Origin: Acidimicrobiales bacterium | GTDB taxonomy: Bacteria; Actinomycetota; Acidimicrobiia; Acidimicrobiales; Aldehydirespiratoraceae | Length of the DNA: 64,000 nucleotides | NCBI GenBank assembly: GCA_029246685.1 | Contig: JAQWMR010000016.1 | Location: 186,001-250,000 of the forward strand | Direction: 5' to 3' | In this document: positions 43,755-52,136 of the stretch, piece after piece | How the letters are laid out: each line of letters begins with the position of its first letter | Numbering within the stretch: position 1 is the stretch's first letter | The notes under the pieces: model-generated | What the model was told of the DNA's origin: nothing | Seen by the model: the letters and a program-made list of their open reading frames with translations, nothing else | Databases searched by the model: none | Made by a program: the position numbers and the translations under genes

Positions 43755-44358
43755 CGACTCCGCGCACTAGACCGGCGATCGTTGCTCGCATCACTGCACC
43801 AGCCTCGGGGCGGGACAGTTGACGCGTGAAGCAGAGCGTCTCCATTGTCTCCATCGAGAGGACGGCGGTTACACCCTCTGCCGCGGCGGCGCGATCCGCT
43901 GTACGAAGCTTGCTCAATTCCACCGCGAAGTGGCAGTCGATCTGATCACGACTTGCGGAGAGGTTGTCGCGACGATGGTCGAGGATGATCGGCTCCGTTG
44001 GTGCTCGCATGAGCCCGACGCGAGCGACCGGGGCGGCGATCTCGTAGAGGTCCAGACGGTTCGTGACGATCGAGTCGATTCGTCGATCGAGCGATCCCTG
44101 CCCGATCTCGCTGATGTGCAGATACTCGGCGATCGCCGCGTACTGCCGCTCGATGGCGACGCGGTAGAGCTCGTCGAGATCCTCGAAATAGCGAAACACC
44201 GAGCGATGGCTCACACCAGAACGCTCGGCGACCGCCGTCAGCGACGGTTGGAGGTCTCCCTCCCGGTACAGCTCGAGGAGCGCGTCGACGACCCGCTCGC
44301 GGTTCTGGTCGCGGCGGGCTCGTCGCCCATCGACCGTCGGCAGCGCGTCGGCGCTCAC
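43744..44358 (-). CDS. TetR-family regulator of the selenoprotein operon
   Basis: 204 residues. HTH in SLTAVAERSGVSHRSVFRYF (about 40-59), followed by an alpha-helical ligand domain of usual size. Starts at GTG 44358, whose GTGA overlaps the selenoprotein stop; this start is favoured by the coupling. As an internal operon gene it is the natural candidate to bind the palindrome at 45551-45567 and autoregulate the whole unit. Confidence 0.88.
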   Translation of the reverse strand: MSADALPTVDGRRARRDQNRERVVDALLELYREGDLQPSLTAVAERSGVSHRSVFRYFEDLDELYRVAIERQYAAIAEYLHISEIGQGSLDRRIDSIVTNRLDLYEIAAPVARVGLMRAPTEPIILDHRRDNLSASRDQIDCHFAVELSKLRTADRAAAAEGVTAVLSMETMETLCFTRQLSRPEAGAVMRATIAGLVRGVDDA

Positions 44359-45512
44359 CTGTGTCCTGGTGCCATGTAGAACCAGAACGGCATGGGCGCG
44401 CCCTGGTCGGACATGGCTTGGCGGGCTGCAAGAACGACCTTGCCCGCCTCGGTCTGGTCGAAGAACCACGACTCGATGGCCCGGCCGTCCGAGATCGAAC
44501 CGTCGATCAGCTCGACTGCGGCTTCCTCGTAGTAGGTACGAATGTCGTGGCAGGTGGCGATGGAGTTCTTGCCCGGCAGGCCCGCCTCCTTGAAGCTGGT
44601 ACCGCCGGCGATCGACTCGAGTACCGCGAGCCCGGCAGGTATCTCATCGGCGGTCATGACGCGGCCCACGCTCGTGACACCGCGACGCTCGACGATGCGG
44701 TCGTATGCCTTGCGGATGCCCTTCGCCTCGAGGATCGCCGGCGAGTCGTCGCCGTCGAATGACGGCGGGAGCGCGCAGGCAACCGCGTCGCTCGTCGCCT
44801 CGATCTCGACCGGGTGGCTCTCCAGGACGGGCCCCGACTCGGCGCTGAGGAGCGCAAACGCTCGCTCGAGGACATCTCGCTGGAACGCGGGATCGTCCGG
44901 AATGCCGAGCGGGCGGCCCAGCGGGAACTCGCCGTGGAGCGCCCGGGGCGGAGCGACCGTCTCGGCGACGGGCTTCATCGATGCGAGCGTGACAGTCGCG
45001 AGACCGCCAGCTTCGAGGACGTGGGCGAGCACACACACGGTGCGCGTACAAAGAGGTCAAACGGGAGTGAGCAGGACCACTTCGACGCCCGCGGCCTTCA
45101 GCTCAGCCGCGGCGCGAGGACCGGAGTCGTGGATGATCGTGGCGAGGCCGTCGTCTTCCTGATTGCCGGCAAACGACAGATGAATGTCGCTCACGGCGCC
45201 GATCGTGCCGTCGGCTGCCATCTCCTCGAGCCGATCGAGCGGGATGACCACATTGATGTCGGCGGTGAACCCGGCCCGGTCGAAGTTCGGGCTCCAGTGG
45301 CCGAGCACGAGATCGCGGGCCTCGCGGGGAAGCACCCTGTAGTCGGTCTCGGACTGGTGGAAGCGATCGTCGTCGGGGCGGTGCAGCGCGGCGGACGTGA
45401 CGATCGCGACGGTTGCGTCGCTCAGCGGGACCGGCGTGGTGAACGCAGGGTCAGGGAAGTCGGGGGCGGGCAGCGTGGCTGCGTAGTTGCGCATGGGGGC
45501 GTCGCCGGACAT
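44355..45512 (-). CDS. GrdB/PrdB-like selenoprotein (TGA152 read as selenocysteine)
   Basis: 385 residues if TGA 45057-45059 is read as Sec. Residues 1-151 (PLSDATVAIVTSAALH; LGHWSPNFDRAGFTADINVV; IPLDRLEEMAADGTIGAV; GVEVVLLTPV) and 153-385 (AHVLEAGGLATVTL; HGEFPLGRPLG; PAILEAKGIRKAYDR; TYYEEAAVELI) are both halves of the glycine/betaine/sarcosine/D-proline reductase selenoprotein B superfamily, in one frame, joined at LLTPV-U-PLCTRT. U152-x-x-C155 is the redox pair expected for the family. A stem-loop fitting the bacterial SECIS rule follows the TGA. A strong SD (AGGAGG, 4 bases) and promoter precede ATG. The substrate is unknown; aerobic relatives are uncharacterised. Confidence 0.85.
45030..45059 (-). 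promoter_or_regulatory. Candidate bacterial SECIS element after the Sec TGA
   Basis: On the minus strand, 17 bases after TGA, the hairpin CGCGCAC-CGT-GTGTGTG forms 7 pairs (two G-U). The apical loop begins CG, satisfying the bSECIS rule of a G in the first two loop bases and a 16-37 base spacer from UGA. Judged by eye, not folded computationally. Confidence 0.55.
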
Positions 45513-45540
45513 GCATCCTCCTGGTGTGACGGTTCCCCGA

Positions 45541-45570
45541 ACGATACATCTGTCAGTCAGGCTGACACAA
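45541..45570 (-). promoter_or_regulatory. Promoter with palindromic TetR-type operator for the selenoprotein operon
   Basis: Reading the minus strand: TTGTGT (-35), an 18-base spacer, TATCGT (-10), then a leader with AGGAGG (45517-45522) before ATG 45512. The spacer and -35 edge hold the near-perfect palindrome TGTCAGCCTGACTGACA (45551-45567; only the central and two inner positions break symmetry). Bound repressor would block RNA polymerase. This is the clearest leadered, regulated promoter in the window. Confidence 0.65.
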
Positions 45571-45575
45571 GTTCG

Positions 45576-46349
45576 TCAGTCGCTCTTCTGCGCAGAGCCC
45601 CTGGCCTGGATCGCCTCGCGACTTGCGGCGAGCGCGGCCGGATCGAACCCGCCGGATGCCGACCAGCTCCGGTTCACTTCCTTCTCCACGATGACCGCGT
45701 CCCCCGCGGTCACGGCGTGGGTGGCCCAGTAAAGCCGCTTCATCGCCGCAGACGCCCGCGCAGGAACCGTCGCCATGTCTCGGCCGAGTTCCATAGCCCG
45801 CTCGATCAGCGACTCATGGAGAACGACCTCGTTGACGAGCCCCCAGTCGAGCGCCTGCTCGGCGTGCACGTAGTTGCCGGTGAAGCTCATCTGCCGCGCG
45901 CGACGAACACCGATCGCCCTCGGTAGCTCGACGGACAGGCCCCAGCCGGGGAGGATCCCGACGCGAGCGTGGGTGTCGGCGAACGACGCCCGCTCCGACG
46001 CAATCATGAAATCGCACGCAAGGGCGATCTCGACTCCGCCTGTGACTGCCGGACCGTTGATCGCGCCGATGACCGGCGTGGACATGTCGGGCGGAAAGGG
46101 CTGACCGTCGGCCGTTCCTGAACCGATGCTTCCACCGCTCTCGAGCTCCTTGAGGTCGAGGCCGGCGCAGAACGCCGGGTCGGCGCCCGTGAGCACGATC
46201 GCCCGGATCTCGTCTCGCTCGTCGAGCGACGCCAGCGTGGCGCGAAGACCGCCGAGCAGCAGCGAGTTGAGAGCATTGCGGCTCTCGGGGCGGTTCATGA
46301 CGACGAGTGCAACCTCGCCGTCGACTTCGGTGTGGAGTACGTCGTCCAT
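45576..46349 (-). CDS. Enoyl-CoA hydratase/isomerase family protein
   Basis: 257 residues. Crotonase regions NRPESRNALNSLLLGGL, ADPAFCAGLDLKEL and GPAVTGGVEIALACDFMIAS, with the first catalytic Glu (GGVEIAL) retained and THARVGILPGWG at the second site, where the usual Glu is replaced by the ARVG stretch. Likely an enoyl-CoA hydratase or related CoA enzyme. A TAGATT box lies 10 bases before ATG. Downstream lies the operator of the selenoprotein operon. Confidence 0.87.
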   Translation of the reverse strand: MDDVLHTEVDGEVALVVMNRPESRNALNSLLLGGLRATLASLDERDEIRAIVLTGADPAFCAGLDLKELESGGSIGSGTADGQPFPPDMSTPVIGAINGPAVTGGVEIALACDFMIASERASFADTHARVGILPGWGLSVELPRAIGVRRARQMSFTGNYVHAEQALDWGLVNEVVLHESLIERAMELGRDMATVPARASAAMKRLYWATHAVTAGDAVIVEKEVNRSWSASGGFDPAALAASREAIQARGSAQKSD

Positions 46350-46362
46350 GTGCCGCCCGAAT

Positions 46363-46986
46363 CTACGGGGCTTGCTCCACCAGGTCGAGACCGAGCTCGA
46401 CCAGCTCGCGTCGGCACTGCTCCGGCGTAGCGAACAACACGGTCTGAAACCCGAGCGCATAGGCCGCGTCGACGTTCGCCTGGCTGTCGTCGATGACCAC
46501 CGCCCGGCCGGGCGTCACCGCGTGGCGCTCACACAGCAGCTCGAAGATCGCCGGGTCCGGTTTCACCACGCCCTCTCTGCCACTGATCACCAACGCGTGG
46601 AAGTGGCGCAGGAACGGAAGATGAGGTTCCGCTGTCAGGAACGTGTCGCGCCCCCAGTTGCTGAGAGCCAGGAGCTGGACGTCGGTTGATGCCAGGTCCT
46701 CGAGGATGGCGACAGACCCGTCGATGATCTCGCCGAGGGTTTCTGCCCACCGATCTCGGAACGCATCGATCAGCTCGACATGAGCCGGATGGCGCGCGAC
46801 GAGGGCCGCAGTCACCTCCGCGAGAGGGACGCCGCGATCGAGGTCGGCGTTGATGTCGAGGGTCAAGACCTCGTCGAGAAACCGGTCGAGATCGACCGGG
46901 TCGTCGATCAGCTTTTCGTAGAGACGGCGCCGATCCCACTCGACCAGTACGTTCCCCAGGTCGAAGACCACACACTCGATCGGCAC
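46363..46986 (-). CDS. HAD-superfamily hydrolase (YihX-like)
   Basis: 207 residues. Motif I VVFDLGNVLVEWD, motif II LLALSNWGRDTF, Lys/motif III GVVKPDPAIFELLCER and motif IV VVIDDSQANVDAA. The D-L-G-N-V-L variant and NWG are typical of YihX-type alpha-D-glucose-1-phosphatases, though other sugar phosphates are possible. GTG start follows a TAGTCT box by 7 bases. 84 bases divergent from the FadD-like gene. Confidence 0.87.
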   Translation of the reverse strand: MPIECVVFDLGNVLVEWDRRRLYEKLIDDPVDLDRFLDEVLTLDINADLDRGVPLAEVTAALVARHPAHVELIDAFRDRWAETLGEIIDGSVAILEDLASTDVQLLALSNWGRDTFLTAEPHLPFLRHFHALVISGREGVVKPDPAIFELLCERHAVTPGRAVVIDDSQANVDAAYALGFQTVLFATPEQCRRELVELGLDLVEQAP

Positions 46987-46993
46987 GACTCGC

Positions 46994-46999
46994 AGACTA
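46994..46999 (-). promoter_or_regulatory. TAGTCT box before the HAD hydrolase
   Basis: TAGTCT plus 7 bases to GTG 46986 on the minus strand; no SD. The same divergent gap carries TACGAT on the plus strand before the leadered FadD-like gene. Confidence 0.4.
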
Positions 47000-47070
47000 C
47001 GGCGTACGATCTCGGTCCTCGCCCAACGATCTCCGCGATCCGATCTTCACGACCCAGACCAGGAGTCCTC

Positions 47071-48618
47071 ATGCAGAACAACCTCGGCCTCTTCCTCACC
47101 AAGCGTGCCCTGCTCAATCCGAACACAGAAGCCGTGGTCGACATCTCGAGCGGCCGACGCCAGACCTACGCGGAGCTCAACGAACGCACCAACCGGGTGT
47201 CCAACGGCCTGACCGATCGAGGCGTCGCCGCAGGCGACCGCGTGGCCACGCTGCTCATGAACGGCCCCGAGTTCGTCGAAACGTTCTTCGGCACGGCCAA
47301 GGCCGGCGGTGTGATCGTGGCGCTGAACTGGCGACTCGTCGCCGACGAGCTGTCATTCATCCTGACGGACTCGGGTGCGACCACCCTGGTCTTCGGCACC
47401 GCGTTCAACGAGATCGTGGCCGATCTGCAGGGCCGCGGCACAGACGGCACCCAGGTCACGAACTGGATCCATGTGGGCGATGCCGCAGACCGCCCAGAAT
47501 TCGCAGCCGGTTACGAGGACATGGTCGCGGCCGGCTCCACCGACGAACCCGAGATCATCACGTCGGGCGATGACCTGTTGTTCATCATGTACACGTCGGG
47601 CACCACCGGCCTCCCGAAGGGCGTGATGCACTCGCACAACACGACCTTGTGGAGCTGCGTCACCGGCAACGTCACCGCCGACACCCGCTACAACGACAAC
47701 TATCTGATCTGTCTGCCGTTGTTCCACGTGGGCGCACTCAATCCGCTGCTGTCGATCTTCCATCTCGGCGGCACCGCCACGATCATGGCGGAGTTCGACC
47801 CCACCAAGATCTGGGAAGTCTTCCGCGATGAGAAGATCACCGTCACGCTCGCGGTGCCGGCGATGTTGCAGTTCATGCTGCTGACGTACGACAAGGAAAC
47901 CCACGATCACTCATCGCTGCGCTGGTGCATGTCGGGGGCCGCGCCCGTGCCCGTATCGCTCATTGAGACCTACGCCGCAATGGGCATCGAGATCCATCAG
48001 GTCTACGGACTCACCGAGACGTGCGGCCCGGCCTGCCTCATCTCCCCGGAGGACGCCGTCGCCCGTGCCGGCTCCACCGGCAAAGCGTTCTTCCACACGG
48101 ACGTGCGAGTGATCGACGACGACGGCAACGATGCCGGTGCCGATGTCCCGGGCCAGGTCATCGTCCGCGGGCCCCACATCATGCTCGGCTACTGGAACCG
48201 CCCGGAGGCGACCACCGAGTCGATCGTGGACGGATGGCTCCACACAGGTGACGTCGCCGTGATGGACGCCGACGGCTTCGTCTACATCCAGGATCGCATC
48301 AAGGACATGATCATCTCCGGCGGCGAGAACGTGTACCCCGCGGAGATCGAGAACGTCATCTCCGGCATGGAGGGCGTAACCGAGGTCGGCGTGATCGGCA
48401 TCCCGTCCGAGAAGTGGGGCGAGTCCCCGATGGCGGTCGTCGTGAAGTCCGACGAGGCGCTCACCGACAAAGACGTGCTCGAGTACTGCGACGGCAAGCT
48501 CGCCAAGTTCAAGATGCCGAAGCACGTCGAGTTCACCGACACGATTCCCCGCAACCCCACCGGCAAGATCCTCAAGCGCGTGCTGCGGGACCAGTACGAG
48601 GGCATGTCCACCCCGTGA
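47071..48618 (+). CDS. Fatty-acid/acyl-CoA synthetase (FadD type, ANL superfamily)
   Basis: 515 residues. A3 P-loop YTSGTTGLPKGVMHSH, A5 QVYGLTETCG, A7 GWLHTGDVAVMD, A8 DRIKDMIISGGENVYPAEIE and A10 Lys in PTGKILKRVLRD. It adenylates a carboxylic acid then forms its CoA thioester. AGGAG 5 bases before ATG. Followed by an SDR gene with a GTGA overlap and an epimerase-like gene: a three-gene acyl-CoA metabolic operon. Confidence 0.92.
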   Translation: MQNNLGLFLTKRALLNPNTEAVVDISSGRRQTYAELNERTNRVSNGLTDRGVAAGDRVATLLMNGPEFVETFFGTAKAGGVIVALNWRLVADELSFILTDSGATTLVFGTAFNEIVADLQGRGTDGTQVTNWIHVGDAADRPEFAAGYEDMVAAGSTDEPEIITSGDDLLFIMYTSGTTGLPKGVMHSHNTTLWSCVTGNVTADTRYNDNYLICLPLFHVGALNPLLSIFHLGGTATIMAEFDPTKIWEVFRDEKITVTLAVPAMLQFMLLTYDKETHDHSSLRWCMSGAAPVPVSLIETYAAMGIEIHQVYGLTETCGPACLISPEDAVARAGSTGKAFFHTDVRVIDDDGNDAGADVPGQVIVRGPHIMLGYWNRPEATTESIVDGWLHTGDVAVMDADGFVYIQDRIKDMIISGGENVYPAEIENVISGMEGVTEVGVIGIPSEKWGESPMAVVVKSDEALTDKDVLEYCDGKLAKFKMPKHVEFTDTIPRNPTGKILKRVLRDQYEGMSTP

Positions 48619-49400
48619 CCGGCCGGCTCGACGGGCACGTTGCCGTCGTCACTGGCGGCGGGGGCGGCATCGGCGAGGCGTACTGTCGCCGTTTCGTGGA
48701 CGAAGGAGCCAAGGTCGCGGTCGTCGACATCGGCCGCGAGCAGGGCAGCGAGGTAGCCGAGTCGCTCGGCGACGACGCAGTGTTCGTTCATTGCGACATC
48801 AGCGACGAGACATCGGTCGACGCCTGCCGCGATGCGGTGCTGGAGACATTCGGAACCGTCGACTGTCTCGTCAACAATGCGGCTCTCTACGGCGAGCTCG
48901 ATCTCGGCGACCAGTCGGTGGACTACCTGCGCCACGTCTATGACGTGAACGTGATCGGGCAGTGGCTGATGTGTCGCGCCTTCGCGCCCACGATGGTGCG
49001 CAAGGGCCGCGGCCGCATCGTCAACATCGGCTCGATCGCCGGCTACCTCCCGCTCGGCGCACTCGCCGGGCCGGGCGACCCCGAGGCATGGTCACTCGGC
49101 AACTACGCCTACCAACAGACGAAGTTCGCGGTGCTCGGCCTCACTCGCCAACTCGCCGGCGAACTCGGCAAGTACGGCGTGACTGCCAACACGATCGCGC
49201 CGGGCCTCGTGATGACCCCGGCGACCGACAAGCAGGTGCCCGGCGGGTTCGACCAGGTGTTCGCCGACATGTCCGCGTCGAAGCGCAACAGCCAGGCAGA
49301 AGACATGTGCGGCCCAGTGGTCTTCCTCGCCTCCGACGACAGCGCCATGGTCAACGGCCAGGTCATCTGCGTCGACGGCGGCAATGTCATGCCCGCGTGA
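48615..49400 (+). CDS. Short-chain dehydrogenase/reductase
   Basis: 261 residues. TGGGGGIGEAYCRRF cofactor loop, DVSD-type acidic residue after VVDIGRE, NNAALYG, Ser in NIGSIAGYLP and YxxxK as YAYQQTKFAV; GG-rich C-terminal VICVDGGNV. Likely oxidises a 3-hydroxyacyl or alcohol intermediate produced by the neighbouring enzymes. Translationally coupled to the acyl-CoA synthetase (GTGA). Confidence 0.92.
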   Translation: MTGRLDGHVAVVTGGGGGIGEAYCRRFVDEGAKVAVVDIGREQGSEVAESLGDDAVFVHCDISDETSVDACRDAVLETFGTVDCLVNNAALYGELDLGDQSVDYLRHVYDVNVIGQWLMCRAFAPTMVRKGRGRIVNIGSIAGYLPLGALAGPGDPEAWSLGNYAYQQTKFAVLGLTRQLAGELGKYGVTANTIAPGLVMTPATDKQVPGGFDQVFADMSASKRNSQAEDMCGPVVFLASDDSAMVNGQVICVDGGNVMPA

Positions 49401-49410
49401 GCGTGCGGAG

Positions 49411-50511
49411 ATGCCGGTGAAGACGCTGGTCGTCGGTGGAACTGGGCCCACCGGGCCACCGATCGTCGCTGGGTTGGAAGCGCGGGGGCACGATGTCACG
49501 ATCTGTCACACCGGGGGGCATGAAGTCGACAAGGTGATGCACCTCCCGCACATTCACTGTGATGTGCGCGACGAAGCGGCGCTGAGCGAAGCAATCGGCG
49601 GGCAGGACTGGGATGTCGCGATCGTCACCTACGGCCGGCTGCGCACGATCGCTGAGGTGCTCGCCGGACGGGTCGGCCACTTCATTTCCGTCGGCGGAGG
49701 GCCGGCGATCCGGGGCTACTTCGACCCGTGGGCCCACTCCCCGCCCGGTCTGCCGTTGCCCACACCGGAGACGGCACCGACCGCGTCCGAGGAGGACGAC
49801 GGCAAGTCGTACCGGATCGCCCGCACCGAGGAGTACGTGTTCGAACATCACCCGACGGCGACCCACTTCCGCTATCCCTACGTCTATGGCCCCCGCCAGC
49901 TCGCCCCGCGCGAGTGGTGTGTCGTCAAGCGCATCCTGGACGGACGGCCTCACATCGTGCTGGCCGACGGCGGGCAGTCCGCTCACTCGTTCGGCTACGT
50001 CGACAACCTCGCCCACGCAGTCCACCTCGCAGTCGAGCAACCCGAGGCGGCCGGTGGTCGGATCTTCCACTGCGGCGACGAGGAACTCCTGACAGTTCGC
50101 CAGGTCGTGGAGATCTGTGCAGCCGAACTCGACCACGAGTGGGAGATCGTGTCGATGCCCCCCGAGCTGGCCGTCCCCGCGAGACCGCTCATGATGCAGC
50201 CGTCCACACATCATCGCGCCTTCGACATCAGCGATCTTCGCCACGTGCTCGGCTACCGCGACGTCGTCTCGGCCCGCGAGGCCGTGGCGCGGACCGCGCG
50301 CTGGCTCGCCGAGAACCCTCACCCTCCGGGGGACATCGTGGAGCGCATCATGGAGGACCCGTTCGACTACGAGAACGAGGACCGACTCATTGCGTGGTGG
50401 AAGCAAGCGACGGCGACGCCGCCGGAGCTGGAATGGCCAACCATGCCCGGCTATGGACTGTCGTTCGCCGGCCCCGGCACGAGCTACCAGCGTCCGGACA
50501 CGCGGATCTAG
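49411..50511 (+). CDS. NAD-dependent epimerase/dehydratase family protein
   Basis: 366 residues. Rossmann loop VVGGTGPTGPPIVAGLE, SVGGGPAIRGYF, R-type YPYVYGPRQLAPREWCVVKR and FGYVDNLAHAVHLAVEQ mark an extended SDR of the atypical kind where the YxxxK pair is replaced (YRIARTEEYVFE). C-terminus (STHHRAFDISDLRHVLGY) resembles isoflavone-reductase or nucleotide-sugar enzymes. Starts 10 bases after the SDR; its stop (CTAG) overlaps that of the convergent DMT gene. Confidence 0.85.
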   Translation: MPVKTLVVGGTGPTGPPIVAGLEARGHDVTICHTGGHEVDKVMHLPHIHCDVRDEAALSEAIGGQDWDVAIVTYGRLRTIAEVLAGRVGHFISVGGGPAIRGYFDPWAHSPPGLPLPTPETAPTASEEDDGKSYRIARTEEYVFEHHPTATHFRYPYVYGPRQLAPREWCVVKRILDGRPHIVLADGGQSAHSFGYVDNLAHAVHLAVEQPEAAGGRIFHCGDEELLTVRQVVEICAAELDHEWEIVSMPPELAVPARPLMMQPSTHHRAFDISDLRHVLGYRDVVSAREAVARTARWLAENPHPPGDIVERIMEDPFDYENEDRLIAWWKQATATPPELEWPTMPGYGLSFAGPGTSYQRPDTRI

Positions 50512-51419
50512 GACGGTTTACCGGCAGAGCCGAGCGGTTCCACTCGGCTCGACCACCATGCGCCGAACAAGACCACGGCGGTGCCCAGGATCGCGAGAAG
50601 CGTGACGGTCTCGTCGCGAAAGACCACGCCGAGCACCACGGAGATGATCGGGACGACGTAGGTGATCAGCGACGTTCGGACGGGGCCCACCCGACCGGTC
50701 AGAGTCGCGGCCATGACGAACGCGAGGCCCGTGCCGCCGGCCCCGACAACGACGCAGGCGATCAGCGAGTCCCACGCAAAGCTCGACTCGGGTATTCCCC
50801 ACAGCCCGTAGGGAAGGGTGAACACGAGCGCGGCGGAGAGCGCCCGAGTGATCACCGGGACAGAGCCGTACTTTTGCTGCAGCGGCCCGGTGATGTTGAC
50901 GGCCACGCCGTAGGACGTCACCGCCAGGACCACGAGACCGACGCCGAGTGCGTTGGTGCCGTCAGTGGTGGCCTCAGGAATGCCGATCAGCAGGATGCCG
51001 CCCATGCCGATCGACACGCCCATGAGCCGGCGGGGCCCAGTGGGGACTGCGAAGAGCAGCCAGGAGATGAGTGCCGTCATGAGCGGCATCGCCGCGTTCA
51101 GCATTCCGGCGAGCGACGAGTCGATCCACTGCTGGGCGATCGGGAACAAGGTGAGAGGGAAGGCCATCCAGGTGAACCCGAGCAGGACGAGCTTCGGCCG
51201 ATCCTCCGGGTCGATCGTCGCCCGAGCGGACGGGAGAAACGCCAGAGCGAGCAGCCCGAAAAGCACCCGTAGCAGCGTCACCACGCCGGGCTTGAACGCG
51301 TCGAGCCCGATCGCCATGAACAGGAACGATCCGCCCCAGATGAAGGCCGGTCCGGCCAGCAGCCCCCAGTCGAACGGAGTGAACGACGCCTCTTCGGATG
51401 TCGACTCGGTCACGGACAC
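50508..51419 (-). CDS. EamA/DMT-family transporter
   Basis: 303 residues, ten predicted membrane helices in two EamA repeats: LLAGPAFIWGGSFLFMAIGL (repeat 1) and LGVGLVVLAVTSYGVAVNIT (repeat 2). Exports metabolites or amino acids; the substrate is unknown. GTG start is preceded by a TAGGTT box at 6 bases. The last stop overlaps the convergent epimerase stop as CTAG. Confidence 0.88.
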   Translation of the reverse strand: MSVTESTSEEASFTPFDWGLLAGPAFIWGGSFLFMAIGLDAFKPGVVTLLRVLFGLLALAFLPSARATIDPEDRPKLVLLGFTWMAFPLTLFPIAQQWIDSSLAGMLNAAMPLMTALISWLLFAVPTGPRRLMGVSIGMGGILLIGIPEATTDGTNALGVGLVVLAVTSYGVAVNITGPLQQKYGSVPVITRALSAALVFTLPYGLWGIPESSFAWDSLIACVVVGAGGTGLAFVMAATLTGRVGPVRTSLITYVVPIISVVLGVVFRDETVTLLAILGTAVVLFGAWWSSRVEPLGSAGKPS

Positions 51420-51425
51420 GGCCGC

Positions 51426-51431
51426 AACCTA
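51426..51431 (-). promoter_or_regulatory. TAGGTT box before the EamA transporter
   Basis: TAGGTT plus 6 bases to GTG 51419 on the minus strand. It overlaps the 3' end of the sulfotransferase gene. Confidence 0.4.
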
Positions 51432-52136
51432 TCTCCGCTCAACGCAGGCTTTGCGCGAATTCGTAGAGCGCCATCTTGTACGGGTTCTCTTCCGCAATGC
51501 GCCGCTTGAACGACTCGGCCACATGCGCTGTTCGGTCGCAGTGTTGCGATCGGGCACCGTGTCGATCCGCCAGTTCCAGCGCCGCTCGAGCTCTCCCAGG
51601 AAGCTGTTGAAGTCCTCTTGGAATCCGAGCAGTTCGACGGATGCGATGCGCTCCTTGGCGGCTTCGAACCGCTCGTCATCGATCAGGAGCGGCTGCGTGT
51701 AGGCCTTGATATCTTCGTCGCTGCGCATCGCGAAGATCTTCGTCTGATGCTCGCGAACCGTGCGCCGAAACACCTCCGGCGTGTCGTAGAGCCCCTCGAT
51801 CGATGCCTCCGGGTGGTTGAGTTCCAACTGCTGACGCAACAGCGAGATGGTGCGGACCACCGGATCGCGCAAGACGCACAGCGTGTGGGCGTTCGGCACC
51901 AGCTCGGTCACGAAGTACGGAAAGTGGCCGTGCCACAGGCGAATGCCGTCGCGTTCGGCGATCGCGTTGCGCAGCCGGCCGATCACGAAGTAGTCCGCAC
52001 CCGTTTGGTCGTCCTCGCCGGGGTAGACGGCCGAGCGGTCGAAGTTGTTGCGAATGTGGGCGTTGAACGTCATGCCCGCGGTCTTCATGATGTGGACGAA
52101 GAAGAACGGGCGGTCGGTCGTGAGGTGATCACTCAC
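51429..52136 (-). pseudogene. Sulfotransferase gene with 3' frameshift
   Basis: A 5'-PSB loop HIMKTAGMTF and 3'-PB LRDPVVRTISLLRQ mark a PAPS-dependent sulfotransferase; middle RSDEDIKAYTQPLLID and LGFQEDFNSFLGELERRW follow. Near 51520 the frame goes wrong: after NTATEQRMWP come unrelated residues, while the alternative frame reads HVAESFKRRIAEEN, then KMALYEFAQSLR and stops at 51439. A 1-2 base indel is implied. The N-terminal catalytic part is intact. GTG start overlaps the preceding gene by 8 bases. Confidence 0.72.

Noticed and set aside
44355..45038. Treating this frame and 45057-45512 as two separate genes
   Set aside because: They are in the same frame, joined by one TGA at a conserved redox site, and the second half has no SD or sensible start.
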